Notes: generated by a model not told the origin, from the letters alone. 39,011 nucleotides of DNA from Candidatus Kaiserbacteria bacterium (GCA_016204695.1 JACQKD010000011.1:1-39011); one strand, 5' to 3'; positions 1 to 9,887 are shown, counted from the stretch's first letter. Numbers and translations are program-made.

Positions 1-1172
1 CCGCCACATCCACCTACGCATACGACCATACCACCGAGAGAATCAAAAAGACCGCAAACAGTGTCACCACCATCTACCCCAACGATCTCTGGAACAAAGC
101 AACGAGCGGCGCAACAGCCACCACCACCCGCCATATCTTTGATAACCAAGGTACTCTCCTTGCAACGGTGGAAGGCAACGGCGCCGCCACCTCAACCAAG
201 TACCTCCATCCCGACCATCTCAACTCCACCAACGCCGTCTCGGACTCCACCGGAGAACTCCTCCAAACCCTCGACTACTACCCCTATGGCGACGAACGCA
301 TCGCAACCGGTACCTTCACCTCCCAAAGACAATTCATCGGTGAAATCAAAGACCAAGAGACAGACCTCTCGTACCTCAATGCGCGGTACTACGATGGGAA
401 CAGGGGGCAGTTCACGAGCCAAGACCCGATGTTTTGGAGACTTACAGGCGACCTGCTCATTGATCCCCAACAGCAGAACTCCTACGGGTATGCAAGGAAT
501 AACCCCTTACGGTTCATTGACCCTACTGGGTTGTTCAATATCAAGACTGGTGAGATTGAGAAGGGCGACACTCTCAGTAAAATTCGCAACCAGATAAATA
601 AGGAATATGGCACCTCGCTTTCCGTATCTCAACTTACGAAGGCTAACGGTATAAAAAACCCCAACAAGATTTACACCGGTAACTTTATTGTACTGCCGGG
701 GCAGAATCCACGTCTAACATTCAATGGGCAATCTTTGCAAGTCTATGATAGGACATACAACACTGACGTACCGAGTTTAAATTGGACGGGAACATCGGGG
801 GATTCGTCACGGGGGTACGCATCTATCCCCGAAGGTTTGTACAGAGCAGATCCAGCAAACGTACAGTACTGGAAAGATGTTGGTTTCGCGAACAAAGTGG
901 GGTCTACCCTTAGCGAGCCTATCAGATATATGACATTTGGGATCAAGGAGAAAACAGGCTTCTGGCCTGGCGGTTCGTATGCATGGGGGGAAGCAAGAAC
1001 AGAACTAAGTAATATTGATACAAGCACCGAAAAAACAGGCTACTACATTCATGGTGGCTCAAGGGCAGGCTCGGCGGGATGTATTGACTTGACCGATGAC
1101 AACAACGCTTTCCATAGCTGGCTTTCTTCCTATGGGAAACCGATTGACGTCACAGTGAGCTATCCTCAATAG
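1..1172 (+). CDS. RHS repeat-associated core protein (5' truncated by window) with LysM-like segment and C-terminal L,D-transpeptidase-like (Tlde1/DUF2778-like) toxin domain
   Basis: Frame continues upstream of the ATG at 168 to the window edge (ATSTYAYDHTTERIKKTANSVTTIYPNDLW). RHS core motifs TGELLQTLDYYPYGDER, GEIKDQETDLSYLNARYYDGNRGQFTSQDP and SYGYARNNPLRFIDPTG. LysM-like IEKGDTLSKIRNQINKEYGTSLSVSQLTKANGIKNPNKIYTGNFIVLP. Tail motif YYIHGGSRAGSAGCIDL. Confidence 0.85.
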   Translation, partial: ATSTYAYDHTTERIKKTANSVTTIYPNDLWNKATSGATATTTRHIFDNQGTLLATVEGNGAATSTKYLHPDHLNSTNAVSDSTGELLQTLDYYPYGDERIATGTFTSQRQFIGEIKDQETDLSYLNARYYDGNRGQFTSQDPMFWRLTGDLLIDPQQQNSYGYARNNPLRFIDPTGLFNIKTGEIEKGDTLSKIRNQINKEYGTSLSVSQLTKANGIKNPNKIYTGNFIVLPGQNPRLTFNGQSLQVYDRTYNTDVPSLNWTGTSGDSSRGYASIPEGLYRADPANVQYWKDVGFANKVGSTLSEPIRYMTFGIKEKTGFWPGGSYAWGEARTELSNIDTSTEKTGYYIHGGSRAGSAGCIDLTDDNNAFHSWLSSYGKPIDVTVSYPQ

Positions 1173-1175
1173 AAT

Positions 1176-1643
1176 ATGAAATCCTTTTTTAAAAATGGTC
1201 TTTTTGTGTTCTTAGGAGGAATAGCGGGTTCTTTTGTGGCGAGCACTTTGATGATGTTTTACTATTTCAATACTGGTGTCTACTCATCTATTTTAGATGG
1301 GGCGTTCTCCGCTCAACCTATCGAACTTAGAGACATAATTGTGACACTAGGTCGTTTTTTTTTCATTCTCACCAGCATATCGGTACTTAGTACTTCTCTT
1401 GTTTTTTTTATTATCTTTTGCATTTTTGCCTTTTTCAATAAGGGGAAAGTTATAAGTGAGTGGTTATTATTACTTTTGTCCGGTATCGGAGTTCTTTTAG
1501 TTGCGTCTTTAATTACAGTCTCCGACATAATGGTGCCTTTGGGTCAGCCTAGAATTAGGATCACGATAATAGGGTGGGTCATGTTTGTCATTTGGACATT
1601 AACTGTAAATTTTGTAATTTTTCATCGAAAGAAACTTTCTTGA
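1176..1643 (+). CDS. Putative 4-TM membrane protein, candidate immunity protein for the upstream RHS toxin
   Basis: Begins 3 nt after the RHS stop. 155 aa with about four hydrophobic stretches. Low-GC relative to its neighbours. Confidence 0.65.
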   Translation: MKSFFKNGLFVFLGGIAGSFVASTLMMFYYFNTGVYSSILDGAFSAQPIELRDIIVTLGRFFFILTSISVLSTSLVFFIIFCIFAFFNKGKVISEWLLLLLSGIGVLLVASLITVSDIMVPLGQPRIRITIIGWVMFVIWTLTVNFVIFHRKKLS

Positions 1644-1688
1644 GACTGATTTATCTACTATGCTTTTTGCGCTTTTGACATCAGTATA

Positions 1689-2350
1689 GCCACCTACGCA
1701 TACGACCATACCACCGAGAGAATCAAAAAGACCGCAAACAGTGTCACCACCATCTACCCCAACGATCTCTGGAACAAAGCAACGAGCGGCGCAACAGCCA
1801 CCACCACCCGCCACATCTTCGACAACCAAGGAACGCTCCTTGCCGCTGTCGAAGGCAATGGCACCGCCACCACGACGAGATACCTCCACCCCGACCACCT
1901 CAACTCCACCAACGCCGTCTCGGACTCCACCGGAGAACTCCTCCAAACCCTCGACTATTACCCCTACGGAGACGACCGTATCTCCACCGGCTCATTCACC
2001 TCCCAAAGACAATTCATCGGTGAAATCAAAGACCAAGAGACAGACCTCTCGTACCTCAACGCACGGTACTATGATGGGAACAGAGGGCAGTTTACGTCTC
2101 AAGATCCGGTGTTTCTGAACATTGGTGTCGACAAACGAACTATACAAGTTATCAGGGATCCCCAACTACTCAACTCCTATAGTTACGCAGGAAACAATCC
2201 TTTGAAAAATACCGATAAAACAGGAGAGCTTATTGATATCCCATGGATTTCAAATAGTACATGGGTGCAAGAAGCTGCTCTCGCGGCGTACAATCATAAC
2301 GCTACATGGAAGTTTGCTATGGATCATCCACACATTACTTCAGTTGGTGT
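1689..2350 (+). pseudogene. Orphan RHS core fragment (duplicate of window positions 10-~425), no start codon
   Basis: Positions 10 onward re-occur at exactly +1680. Same reading frame (ATYAYDHTTERIKKTANSVTTIYPNDLW...GQFTSQDPVFLN). In-frame TGA at 1647 and no start codon before the repeat. Confidence 0.75.
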
Positions 2351-2974
2351 TGGGGCGTGGGGAAGACGGTGCATGGGGAGTTGCCGATGTACTCAAAATG
2401 GCGTCTTGCGTATGCACGCTCGAATCCGATCGATACCGACAACGGCTATCATCCGCAAAATATCTTTCGGCTGGTCTTGCGGAGCAAATGGCAGAATTAC
2501 ACACAGCAGGCGTATTTCCGCGTCGACCGGCATAACGCGAGCGCGAGCCCCAATCGCGCCGCCTCAAACGGTCTTCTCTTGTTTAATCGCTATCAGGACG
2601 GTGACAACCTCTACTACGCGGGCGTGCGAGTGGACGGCAACGCAGTCATCAAGAAGAAAAAGGGCGGGACGTATTACACGCTCGCCTCGAAAAAGATTTT
2701 GCCGGGGACGTACGATCTGACGAGTACGCCGACGCTGATCCCGAAGGATATGTGGATCGGTCTGCGGAGCGTAGTGACAAACGGGGTTGATGGCTCTGTT
2801 TTCCTCAAGCTCTATACGGATATTGGCAAGACGGGGCAGTGGACGCTTACTGCCGAAGCGATTGACGACGGAAAGTCCTATGGCGGCGCCGCGATCGTAA
2901 GCGAAGGGTACGGCGGTATTCGCACCGATTTCATGGACGTGAGTTTCAATGACTACCGTATGACGGCACAGTAG
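2340..2974 (+). pseudogene. C-terminal remnant of a secreted LamG/concanavalin-like domain protein, out of frame with the RHS fragment
   Basis: Frame +2 ORF reads HGELPMYSKWRLAYARSNPIDTDNGYHPQNIFRLVLRSKWQNYTQQAYFRVDRHN...VSFNDYRMTAQ*, unlike RHS. Reading frame switches near 2350. Confidence 0.5.
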
Positions 2975-2989
2975 TCTCGCGCCCTGACC

Positions 2990-3025
2990 AAAACGTCTCT
3001 TTTGTCTCGGCGAAGGAGGCGTTTT
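2990..3025 (+). terminator. Hairpin terminator downstream of the LamG-like remnant
   Basis: aaaacgtctcttt ... aaggaggcgtttt, 13 bp stem including G-U pairs. Confidence 0.55.
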
Positions 3026-3119
3026 GCGGCACGTCGTGGATAACTGCCGGTGGGATCTCCTTCTGAAACGCTGTACACTGGTACGGTACGCAACCTTAAA
3101 AGATGACTCACGTATTGTT

Positions 3120-4271
3120 ATGAAAATCGAACAGAAAAAATGGACTCCGGAAGGAGGATGGAAGACGCTTACCGCTGAGCCGCTCGGCGAATCCCCCGAT
3201 CTAGTCTTCGTCTTTGGCGGGACGGCGCTCGTGAAGGACCATGCGCGATTCGACGAGGTACGTGCCTGGTATCCGCAGTCGCATGTCTTGAGCGCCTCAA
3301 CGGCGGGGGAAATTATCAGAACGGAAGTTTCCGACGATACGCTGGTGCTGACGGCGATCAAATTCGAAAAAACCACGCTCCGATTCGCCGAAGCAAGTAT
3401 CACGGATGCTGAGGAAAGCGAGACGGTTGGTAAGTCGCTCACGCGGGCGCTTCCCAAAGATGGTCTTGTGCACGCGATGATTTTTTCAGACGGCCTGTCG
3501 GTCAACGGCACAGCGCTCGTCAAAGGACTCCTCTCCGAACTGCCGGAACATGTGTCGGTCACCGGAGGGCTGGTGGGAGACGGCGCGCGCTTCAAGGAGA
3601 CGGTGGTTGGACTCGACGCGCTACCCGCGGAAAAGAAGCTTGTTTGCATCGGCTTTTATGGCGAACATATCAAGGTCGGCTACGGTTCGCTCGGCGGCTG
3701 GGATCCGTTCGGTGTCGCCCGGACGATCACGAAGGCGCAAGGGAATGTACTCTATGAGCTTGACGGCAAGCCCGCGCTCACGCTCTATAAGGAGTATCTC
3801 GGCGAGCTCGCGGGAGAGCTACCCGCAAGCGGCCTGCTTTTCCCTTTGTCGCTCAAGGTGAAGACCGAAACGGGGGAAGAAGTAGACGTCGTGCGTACGA
3901 TCCTTGCCGTTGACGAGCAAGCGCAGTCCATGACGTTTGCGGGCGACATGCCGGAGGGGGTCGTCGTGCGTCTCATGAAGGCAAACTTCGACCGTCTCGT
4001 CGACGGCGCCTCCGGCGCCGCAGGCATGAGTATCGAATCGCAGGGCACAGGGAAGGCGGAGCTTGCCATTCTCGTGAGTTGCATCGGCCGGAAGCTCGTG
4101 CTCAAAGAGCGCGTCGAGGAAGAAGTCGAGGCGGTCATGGAGAAAGTCGGAGCGCAGGCGGCGATTGTCGGCTTCTATTCCTATGGCGAGATCAGCCCGA
4201 CTGCTCCCACGGAGCGCCAGTGTCAGCTCCACAATCAGACGATGACCATCACGACCTTTAGGGAAACATAA
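3120..4271 (+). CDS. FIST N/C domain sensory protein
   Basis: MKIEQKKWTPEGG..PDLVFVFGGTALVKD..VLSASTAGEI..; C-terminal LVSCIGRKLVLKERVEEEVEAV...VGFYSYGEISP..CQLHNQTMTITTF typical of FIST_C. Confidence 0.85.
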   Translation: MKIEQKKWTPEGGWKTLTAEPLGESPDLVFVFGGTALVKDHARFDEVRAWYPQSHVLSASTAGEIIRTEVSDDTLVLTAIKFEKTTLRFAEASITDAEESETVGKSLTRALPKDGLVHAMIFSDGLSVNGTALVKGLLSELPEHVSVTGGLVGDGARFKETVVGLDALPAEKKLVCIGFYGEHIKVGYGSLGGWDPFGVARTITKAQGNVLYELDGKPALTLYKEYLGELAGELPASGLLFPLSLKVKTETGEEVDVVRTILAVDEQAQSMTFAGDMPEGVVVRLMKANFDRLVDGASGAAGMSIESQGTGKAELAILVSCIGRKLVLKERVEEEVEAVMEKVGAQAAIVGFYSYGEISPTAPTERQCQLHNQTMTITTFRET

Positions 4272-4276
4272 CAACG

Positions 4277-5278
4277 ATGCATCACGTCCTTGGGCGACAG
4301 ATCAGAAAGGTATGGGGCGAAACACTGCCGGCTTCCCCGGAGCTTGCCGCCTTTCTTCGGATAGTGAGCGACACGTATGACGACTACGACAGAGATCGCG
4401 AGCTTTTGGAACGATCTTTTGACATCAGTTCCAAGGAATTTCTCGAGCTCAACAACCGGGTGCTCACGCTCCTTCAAGAGTTGCGGATTGAAAAAGAGGG
4501 GGTGGAACAGAGAATTATCGAACGCACCAAAGAGCTTACGACGGCAAACGAACGTCTGCGCGAACTAGACAAAGTGAAGACGGAATTCATCTCGGTCGCG
4601 GCGCATCAGTTGCGTACGCCGCTTTCGGCCGTGAAATGGACACTCTCGCTTCTCATCGATGAGCATGCGGAAAACCTAACGTCACAGCAAAAAAGCTTGC
4701 TCATGAAGGGCTACGAAAGCAATGAGCGCACGATCAATCTCATCAACAAGATGCTCGTGGTCACTCGCATCGAGTCGGGGAAGATGCAGTATGAGTTGCA
4801 ACAGATCCACATTGAAGATCTGATTGATACCGTACTTCTCGACTTTGTGGGAGAAGTGGAAACGCGTCACGCGACACTCTCATTCAAGCGCCCGATAGAG
4901 CAACTGCCGTATATAGAGGCGGATCCGGAGAAGATCCGGGCCGTAATCCAAAACTTCGTCGAGAACGCGCTCTACTACACCGGCACCGGCGGAGTCGTGA
5001 CAGTATCGGCTGTGCAAGACGGCGACTCCATACGGGTGTCGGTGGAGGACAACGGCATCGGTATTCCGGCGGGACAGCAACTCGGTATCTTCAACAAATT
5101 TTTTCGCGCCGACAATGCCGCAAAAGTGAAAACCGACGGCTCCGGGCTCGGCCTCTTCGTGGCGAAGAACATTATCGATCGGCACGGCGGCACGATCGGT
5201 TTTCACAGCAAGGAGCACGTCGGCACGACTTTTTACTTTACCCTCCCGACATTGCCCCATGCGGCAGGCGGGACGTAG
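4277..5278 (+). CDS. Sensor histidine kinase (HisKA + HATPase_c)
   Basis: H-box EFISVAAHQLRTPLSAVKW; N-box NFVENALYYT; G-boxes VEDNGIGIP and DGSGLGLFVAKNII. Confidence 0.93.
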   Translation: MHHVLGRQIRKVWGETLPASPELAAFLRIVSDTYDDYDRDRELLERSFDISSKEFLELNNRVLTLLQELRIEKEGVEQRIIERTKELTTANERLRELDKVKTEFISVAAHQLRTPLSAVKWTLSLLIDEHAENLTSQQKSLLMKGYESNERTINLINKMLVVTRIESGKMQYELQQIHIEDLIDTVLLDFVGEVETRHATLSFKRPIEQLPYIEADPEKIRAVIQNFVENALYYTGTGGVVTVSAVQDGDSIRVSVEDNGIGIPAGQQLGIFNKFFRADNAAKVKTDGSGLGLFVAKNIIDRHGGTIGFHSKEHVGTTFYFTLPTLPHAAGGT

Positions 5279-5282
5279 ATGC

Positions 5283-5400
5283 TTGAGGAAGCGCGGGGTG
5301 AGGAAGCATGGGATGCTTCCGCAAGACTTATTGAGGGCCTTTGTGAGGAACGAAACAAAAGACCCAATGAGTGGACGGCGCCTGTAAGGCGCTTCCGCAA
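5283..5400 (+). repeat. Structured repeat family 1, copy A (intergenic between HK and response regulator)
   Basis: ggtgaggaagcatgggatgcttccgcaagacttattgagggcctttgt...acaaaagacccaat..gcgcctgtaaggcgc. Three hairpins. Homologous to copies in lepA and tsaD. Confidence 0.8.
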
Positions 5401-5464
5401 ATTTCTCTCAGATGTACAGATCCAAAAAGGACCGGGAAAACCTTTATGATACAATCGTAACAGT

Positions 5465-6280
5465 ATGGAAACTAAGAAAAAACAAGCGGAAAAAACGAGG
5501 GCAAAAATATTAATCATCGAAGACGAGGTCATTCTCGGCGAATTGCTTCTTGAGAAGCTGACCGCCGAAGGGTACGATGCGGTGTGGAAGGTGGACGGCG
5601 AGGAGGGTATTGCGGCGATGCGTGAGGCGCGGCCGGATATGGTGCTTCTCGATATCGTCATGCCGAAAAAAGACGGGTATGAAGTACTCGAAGAGATGCA
5701 GGCTGACTCTGGACTCAAAAGCATCCCGGTCATTGTGATCTCGAATTCCGGCCAGCCGGTCGAGATAGAAAAAATACTCGAACTGGGCGTCAAAGATTAT
5801 ATTGTGAAAGCGCAGTTCAGTCCGGCTGAGGTGCTCGAAAAGATGGCAAAGTGGCTGGGGGCCGGGGAGTCGTCGGAGCCGCCTTCCGAAGACGCTCAGA
5901 GGGCGAAGATTCTCATTGTGGAGGACGATCCGTTTCTCTCGTCGATCACCGTTTCTCACCTTGAGGAACACGGCTTTTTCGTGTCGGTGGCGACTGACGG
6001 GGAGCAAGCGCTTTCTCTGATCGAGAAACAGATACCGGATCTCGTACTCCTCGATATTGTCATGCCGGGGATAAACGGATTCGAGGTACTCCGACGCATC
6101 AAGGAAGACGACCGTACCAAGCAGGTGTCGGTCATTATGTTCTCCAATCTGGGACAGGAACATGAGATTGAAGATGCAAAAAAGATGGGGGCTGACGCAT
6201 TTTTGGTCAAGGCGAAATTTACGCCGCGGGAAGTTCTGGAAAAAGTTGAACATCTGCTGAAGGAGAAGGGTGTGATATAA
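5465..6280 (+). CDS. Tandem two-receiver response regulator (REC-REC)
   Basis: Two CheY-like domains: ILIIEDEVILGELL..DMVLLDIVMPKKDGYEVL and ILIVEDDPFLSSI..DLVLLDIVMPGINGFEVL. No output domain. Confidence 0.92.
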   Translation: METKKKQAEKTRAKILIIEDEVILGELLLEKLTAEGYDAVWKVDGEEGIAAMREARPDMVLLDIVMPKKDGYEVLEEMQADSGLKSIPVIVISNSGQPVEIEKILELGVKDYIVKAQFSPAEVLEKMAKWLGAGESSEPPSEDAQRAKILIVEDDPFLSSITVSHLEEHGFFVSVATDGEQALSLIEKQIPDLVLLDIVMPGINGFEVLRRIKEDDRTKQVSVIMFSNLGQEHEIEDAKKMGADAFLVKAKFTPREVLEKVEHLLKEKGVI

Positions 6281-6297
6281 GAACCTATCTGAACGCT

Positions 6298-6804
6298 ATG
6301 AGAAAACTACTGACGGTGCTTGTTATCATCGCGATTCCCCTGATTTATTTTTTGTATATGTTCCAAGATGATACGCCGATCGTGCCGCCACGGATAGGAC
6401 AGGAGCCACCGCTCATCAGGATCGGCAACGTGCCTCTGCGTGTGGAAGTTGCCGATACTCCCGCATTACGGGAGCGAGGGCTTGGCGGGCGCGACACGCT
6501 TGCGCCGACGGAAGGCATGCTTTTTATCTTTGACAAAAGCGATTACCACAAGATCTGGATGCTCGACATGAAGCTCGTGATCGACGTCATATGGGTGGAT
6601 GAACAATTTACGGTCGTGGACATCAAGAAGGAGTTGCGTCCGGACACGTATCCGCGGATATTTGAACCAAAAGTACCGGCGCGATTCGTGATCGAAACAA
6701 ACCAAAATTATACCGAATCATTCGGGATCAAGATCGGGGACAAGGTGACCATACCGGACGACCTTATCCCCGAAGATCTCAAAAATACGCCCGAACAGCA
6801 GTAG
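6298..6804 (+). CDS. DUF192 family protein with N-terminal signal anchor
   Basis: LRVEVADTPALRERGLGGRDTLAPTEGMLFIFDKSDYHKIWMLDMKLVIDVIWVD. Confidence 0.85.
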   Translation: MRKLLTVLVIIAIPLIYFLYMFQDDTPIVPPRIGQEPPLIRIGNVPLRVEVADTPALRERGLGGRDTLAPTEGMLFIFDKSDYHKIWMLDMKLVIDVIWVDEQFTVVDIKKELRPDTYPRIFEPKVPARFVIETNQNYTESFGIKIGDKVTIPDDLIPEDLKNTPEQQ

Positions 6805-6841
6805 ATTTCCGGTTTTTGAGTTTTTATTGTATACTATCGGC

Positions 6842-7211
6842 GTACCGGATAGTTGCCTCGTCGTCAATGGCGGGGAGGAAAGTCCGAACACGCCTCGCCG
6901 CGCAAGCGGCGAGAGCAGGGTAGCGGGTAACGCCCGCCTGGGGAAGCCCACGGGATGCGAGCAGAGACGTCCGGAGCGAGAGCGAAGGACATCTCCCGGC
7001 CGACACGGTCGAGAGATGAGCTTTCATGGCGACATGAGAGGTGAAACGGCTAAATTCCTACCCGCGTGCAAGGCCGTGTCTTTTCTGGAGGCATATGCCC
7101 GGAAGAGAAGTGCCGCTTGAGATGTATGGCAACATGCATCCCAGATAAATAGCTATCGTCCCGTACGGACAGCTTCGTCCGTACGGGATACAGAATTCGG
7201 CTTATAGGTAC
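6842..7211 (+). ncRNA. rnpB: RNase P RNA (bacterial type A-like)
   Basis: GGGGAGGAAAGTCCG near 5' end; ACAGAATTCGGCTTATAGG near 3' end; P1 pairing gtacc/ggtac; AGAGGTGAAACGGCTAAATTC. Confidence 0.92.
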
Positions 7212-7224
7212 ATCGAGCGAGCAC

Positions 7225-7257
7225 AAATACCGGCCTCCGTCAGGAGGCCGGTATTTT
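7225..7257 (+). terminator. Rho-independent terminator of rnpB
   Basis: aaataccggcctcc gtca ggaggccggtattttt. Confidence 0.9.
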
Positions 7258-7354
7258 TCGTCTCTTCAACAGGTGTCAGATTTGGTTCTCTGTCGGCTGT
7301 GTTATGCTGTAGGCATCCCCGAGAGGGAGGTTATAAGTACACGCTTAATTCCAT

Positions 7355-9811
7355 ATGCCATCGCCTGAACATTTTTCCGATGATCCGATCGCGATGCGTC
7401 TGATCACCATTGCGCAATACGTCCTCGTTGTCGTATTCGGTTTACTGCCGATTTTCTTCATTCCTTCGCTTGCGGCGCCATTCGCCTATTCGAAAGTGCT
7501 CTTCGCGGTTGCGGGGGTGTTTCTTGCCATTATTCTCTACGGTTTCGCTCTTCTTCGCGGGGGGGCGTTTCGCGTACAACTTTTATGGGCCCCCATTGTT
7601 TTGTGGATCATCGCGCTCATCGCGCTGGTTTCCGCGCTGTTGTCGGGCGACTTCCGCGACGCGCTTATCGGCGAAACGTTTGAGGTGCACTCCGCGCTCT
7701 TTGTGGTACTGCTTGCACTCGTGGCATCCGCGTGGACGATATTGGGGACCAACAAGACCGCCATCATGCGCCTGTTTATATTCCTTTCGGGAAGCACGGT
7801 CGCACTCTCTCTCTTCCATATCCTTCGTCTCCTCTTCGGTGCCGACTTCCTTTCACTCGGGTTGTTTGCCGGCGATCCGACCCTCTCTCCGTTCGGGGGT
7901 TGGAATGATCTCGCCATTTTCTTCGGCCTTGCAATCATGCTTTCGCTTGTGGCCCTTGAGCAGTTGCGTCTGACGCGGCTCGGACAGATCCTGTTCGGAT
8001 TTGTCGTGATTGTCGCTCTTGTCATGCTCGCTTTGATCAACTTCTTTGCCGTGTGGATCGTACTCGGTCTCGTGAGTCTGGTGCTCCTTATCTACGGACT
8101 GACCAAGGACCGGTTCGTGGACAAAACCGTACTTGCCGCACAAAAGCAGTCTCTCTCAACCGTCTCTCTCATTGTCTCACTGGTGGTTCTTGTCGCTTCG
8201 GTGGTGTTTATTCTCGGCGGAAGTGTGGTAGGTAACGCGATTGGTCGTGCGACCAACATTTCGTATCTTGAAGTTCGCCCCTCCTTCCGGGCAACGACCG
8301 ATATTACCCGAAACGTATACAATTCCGACGCGCTCTTCGGTGTCGGGCCGAATCGTTTCGTTGATGCATGGCGTCAATATAAAGACAATTCTATAAACGA
8401 GAGCATTTTCTGGAACACTGACTTCATCGCCGGTTTCGGGTATGTCCCGACCTTCTTCGCGACCATGGGACTTCTGGGGGGGCTTGCATGGATCGCATTC
8501 TTCGCGCTCTTTCTTGTCGCCGGCCTGCGGATGCTTTTGCGTACCACATCGAATGATCGGCTCTGGTACTTTATCGGGACGACATCATTTGTCGGCGGTG
8601 TCTACATCTGGGGCATGACGGTGGTCTACGTGCCGGGTCCGGCGCTCCTGCTCATTGCCGCGCTTTGTACGGGTCTCGTGAGCGCGTCCTACGGCGTGCT
8701 CATGCATACCAAGACGTATGGCATTTCAAGCCAGGGTAGCCGCCAAATGATGTTCCTCTTCATCATCGCCTTTTTGGTGCTTGTCATCGGATCGGTCAGC
8801 AGTGTCTACTTTATCGGGAGGCATTATGCGGGGGTATATACGTTTAACTCAAGTGTTCCGCTCATTGCCGCAGGATCTTCGCTTGATGATATAGAAGCGA
8901 GGACCGTACAGGCGTACATCTTCTCGCGTGATGACGCGTATGCGCGCCGTCTCGCCGAGTACCAGATCGCCCGGATGAACAACCTGCTCAATGTCGCAGA
9001 GCCGACGGAGGAGCAGAAACAGCAGTTCAACAATGCTCTCAACAGCGCGATCAATGCGGCACAGGTGGCTGTTTCCGGGGACCAGAGTGATCCGCGCAAT
9101 GTCAACATTCTCGGTACCGTCTATGCGACATTGGTACCGGCAAAAATCGAAGGAGCGTATGATCGCGCGGTCGAAAGCTTTACCAGAGCGAAAGATCTCG
9201 ATCCGCACAATCCGTTGCGCCTTCTGACTCTTGCGGAACTCTCGCTTGCTTCCGGGAAGAACGATGAGGCGCGGCAATATGCGGAGTCGGCGATCGCCAT
9301 GAAGTCGAATTACAGCGATGCAATCTTCTTTCTTGCGCAACTCGATATTGCCGCCGGCAATACGGATGCGGCGGTTGCCGGCACGCGCGCGGTTACGGTA
9401 CTTGAACCACAAAATCCCGTGCGCTTTTTCCAGCTTGGCGTCCTCTTGCTTTCATCGGGCAAAATGCAGGAGGCGATATCGTCGCTTGGGCAGGCGGTCG
9501 GTCTTGATCAAAATTACGCAAACGCGCGCTTCTACCTTGCACTTGCGTATGACACGGTCGGAGAAAAGAGCAAAGCGCGCGAACAGCTTGATGCCGTTCT
9601 CGCTTCGAATCCCGGCAATGAAATCGTCACGAATCTCCTCGGACGTCTCGACCGTGGGGAACCCCTTCTCCAGACTGCCGCACCGCAGACTACCATTCCG
9701 GAATCGAGCGGAGTGAGCGCACAGGAGGGGGCGGTAACCGCTTCGTCGACGCCGGATACGCCACTTGTCACCCCGGTAAACACCCCGAATACGGGGGAAA
9801 CGGCGCAATAG
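7355..9811 (+). CDS. Multi-TM O-antigen ligase/polymerase-like protein with C-terminal TPR region
   Basis: Many TM helices, Wzy-like central loop (FGVGPNRFVDAWRQYKD), then TPRs (AVESFTRAKDLDPHNPLRLLTLAEL; FFQLGVLLLSSGKMQEAISSLGQAV). Confidence 0.8.
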   Translation: MPSPEHFSDDPIAMRLITIAQYVLVVVFGLLPIFFIPSLAAPFAYSKVLFAVAGVFLAIILYGFALLRGGAFRVQLLWAPIVLWIIALIALVSALLSGDFRDALIGETFEVHSALFVVLLALVASAWTILGTNKTAIMRLFIFLSGSTVALSLFHILRLLFGADFLSLGLFAGDPTLSPFGGWNDLAIFFGLAIMLSLVALEQLRLTRLGQILFGFVVIVALVMLALINFFAVWIVLGLVSLVLLIYGLTKDRFVDKTVLAAQKQSLSTVSLIVSLVVLVASVVFILGGSVVGNAIGRATNISYLEVRPSFRATTDITRNVYNSDALFGVGPNRFVDAWRQYKDNSINESIFWNTDFIAGFGYVPTFFATMGLLGGLAWIAFFALFLVAGLRMLLRTTSNDRLWYFIGTTSFVGGVYIWGMTVVYVPGPALLLIAALCTGLVSASYGVLMHTKTYGISSQGSRQMMFLFIIAFLVLVIGSVSSVYFIGRHYAGVYTFNSSVPLIAAGSSLDDIEARTVQAYIFSRDDAYARRLAEYQIARMNNLLNVAEPTEEQKQQFNNALNSAINAAQVAVSGDQSDPRNVNILGTVYATLVPAKIEGAYDRAVESFTRAKDLDPHNPLRLLTLAELSLASGKNDEARQYAESAIAMKSNYSDAIFFLAQLDIAAGNTDAAVAGTRAVTVLEPQNPVRFFQLGVLLLSSGKMQEAISSLGQAVGLDQNYANARFYLALAYDTVGEKSKAREQLDAVLASNPGNEIVTNLLGRLDRGEPLLQTAAPQTTIPESSGVSAQEGAVTASSTPDTPLVTPVNTPNTGETAQ

Positions 9812-9887
9812 AAGATGTACCTGCGAATGCCCGTGGCAGAGTCGTGAGACGTTATCGGCAAACCAATAAACCCAATAAATCAATGCG

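Noticed and set aside
61-597. 178 aa Ser/Thr/Pro-rich ORF (and its copy at 1741-2118)
   Set aside because: Alternate frame of the RHS core repeat; the RHS frame has recognisable motifs and these do not.
6824-7120. ORFs on both strands across 6824-7120
   Set aside because: They lie inside the RNase P RNA; the conserved rnpB motifs explain the sequence.
7159-7188. Strong hairpin cccgtacggac-agcttc-gtccgtacggg
   Set aside because: It falls within rnpB and is most likely one of its normal helices, not a mobile palindrome.
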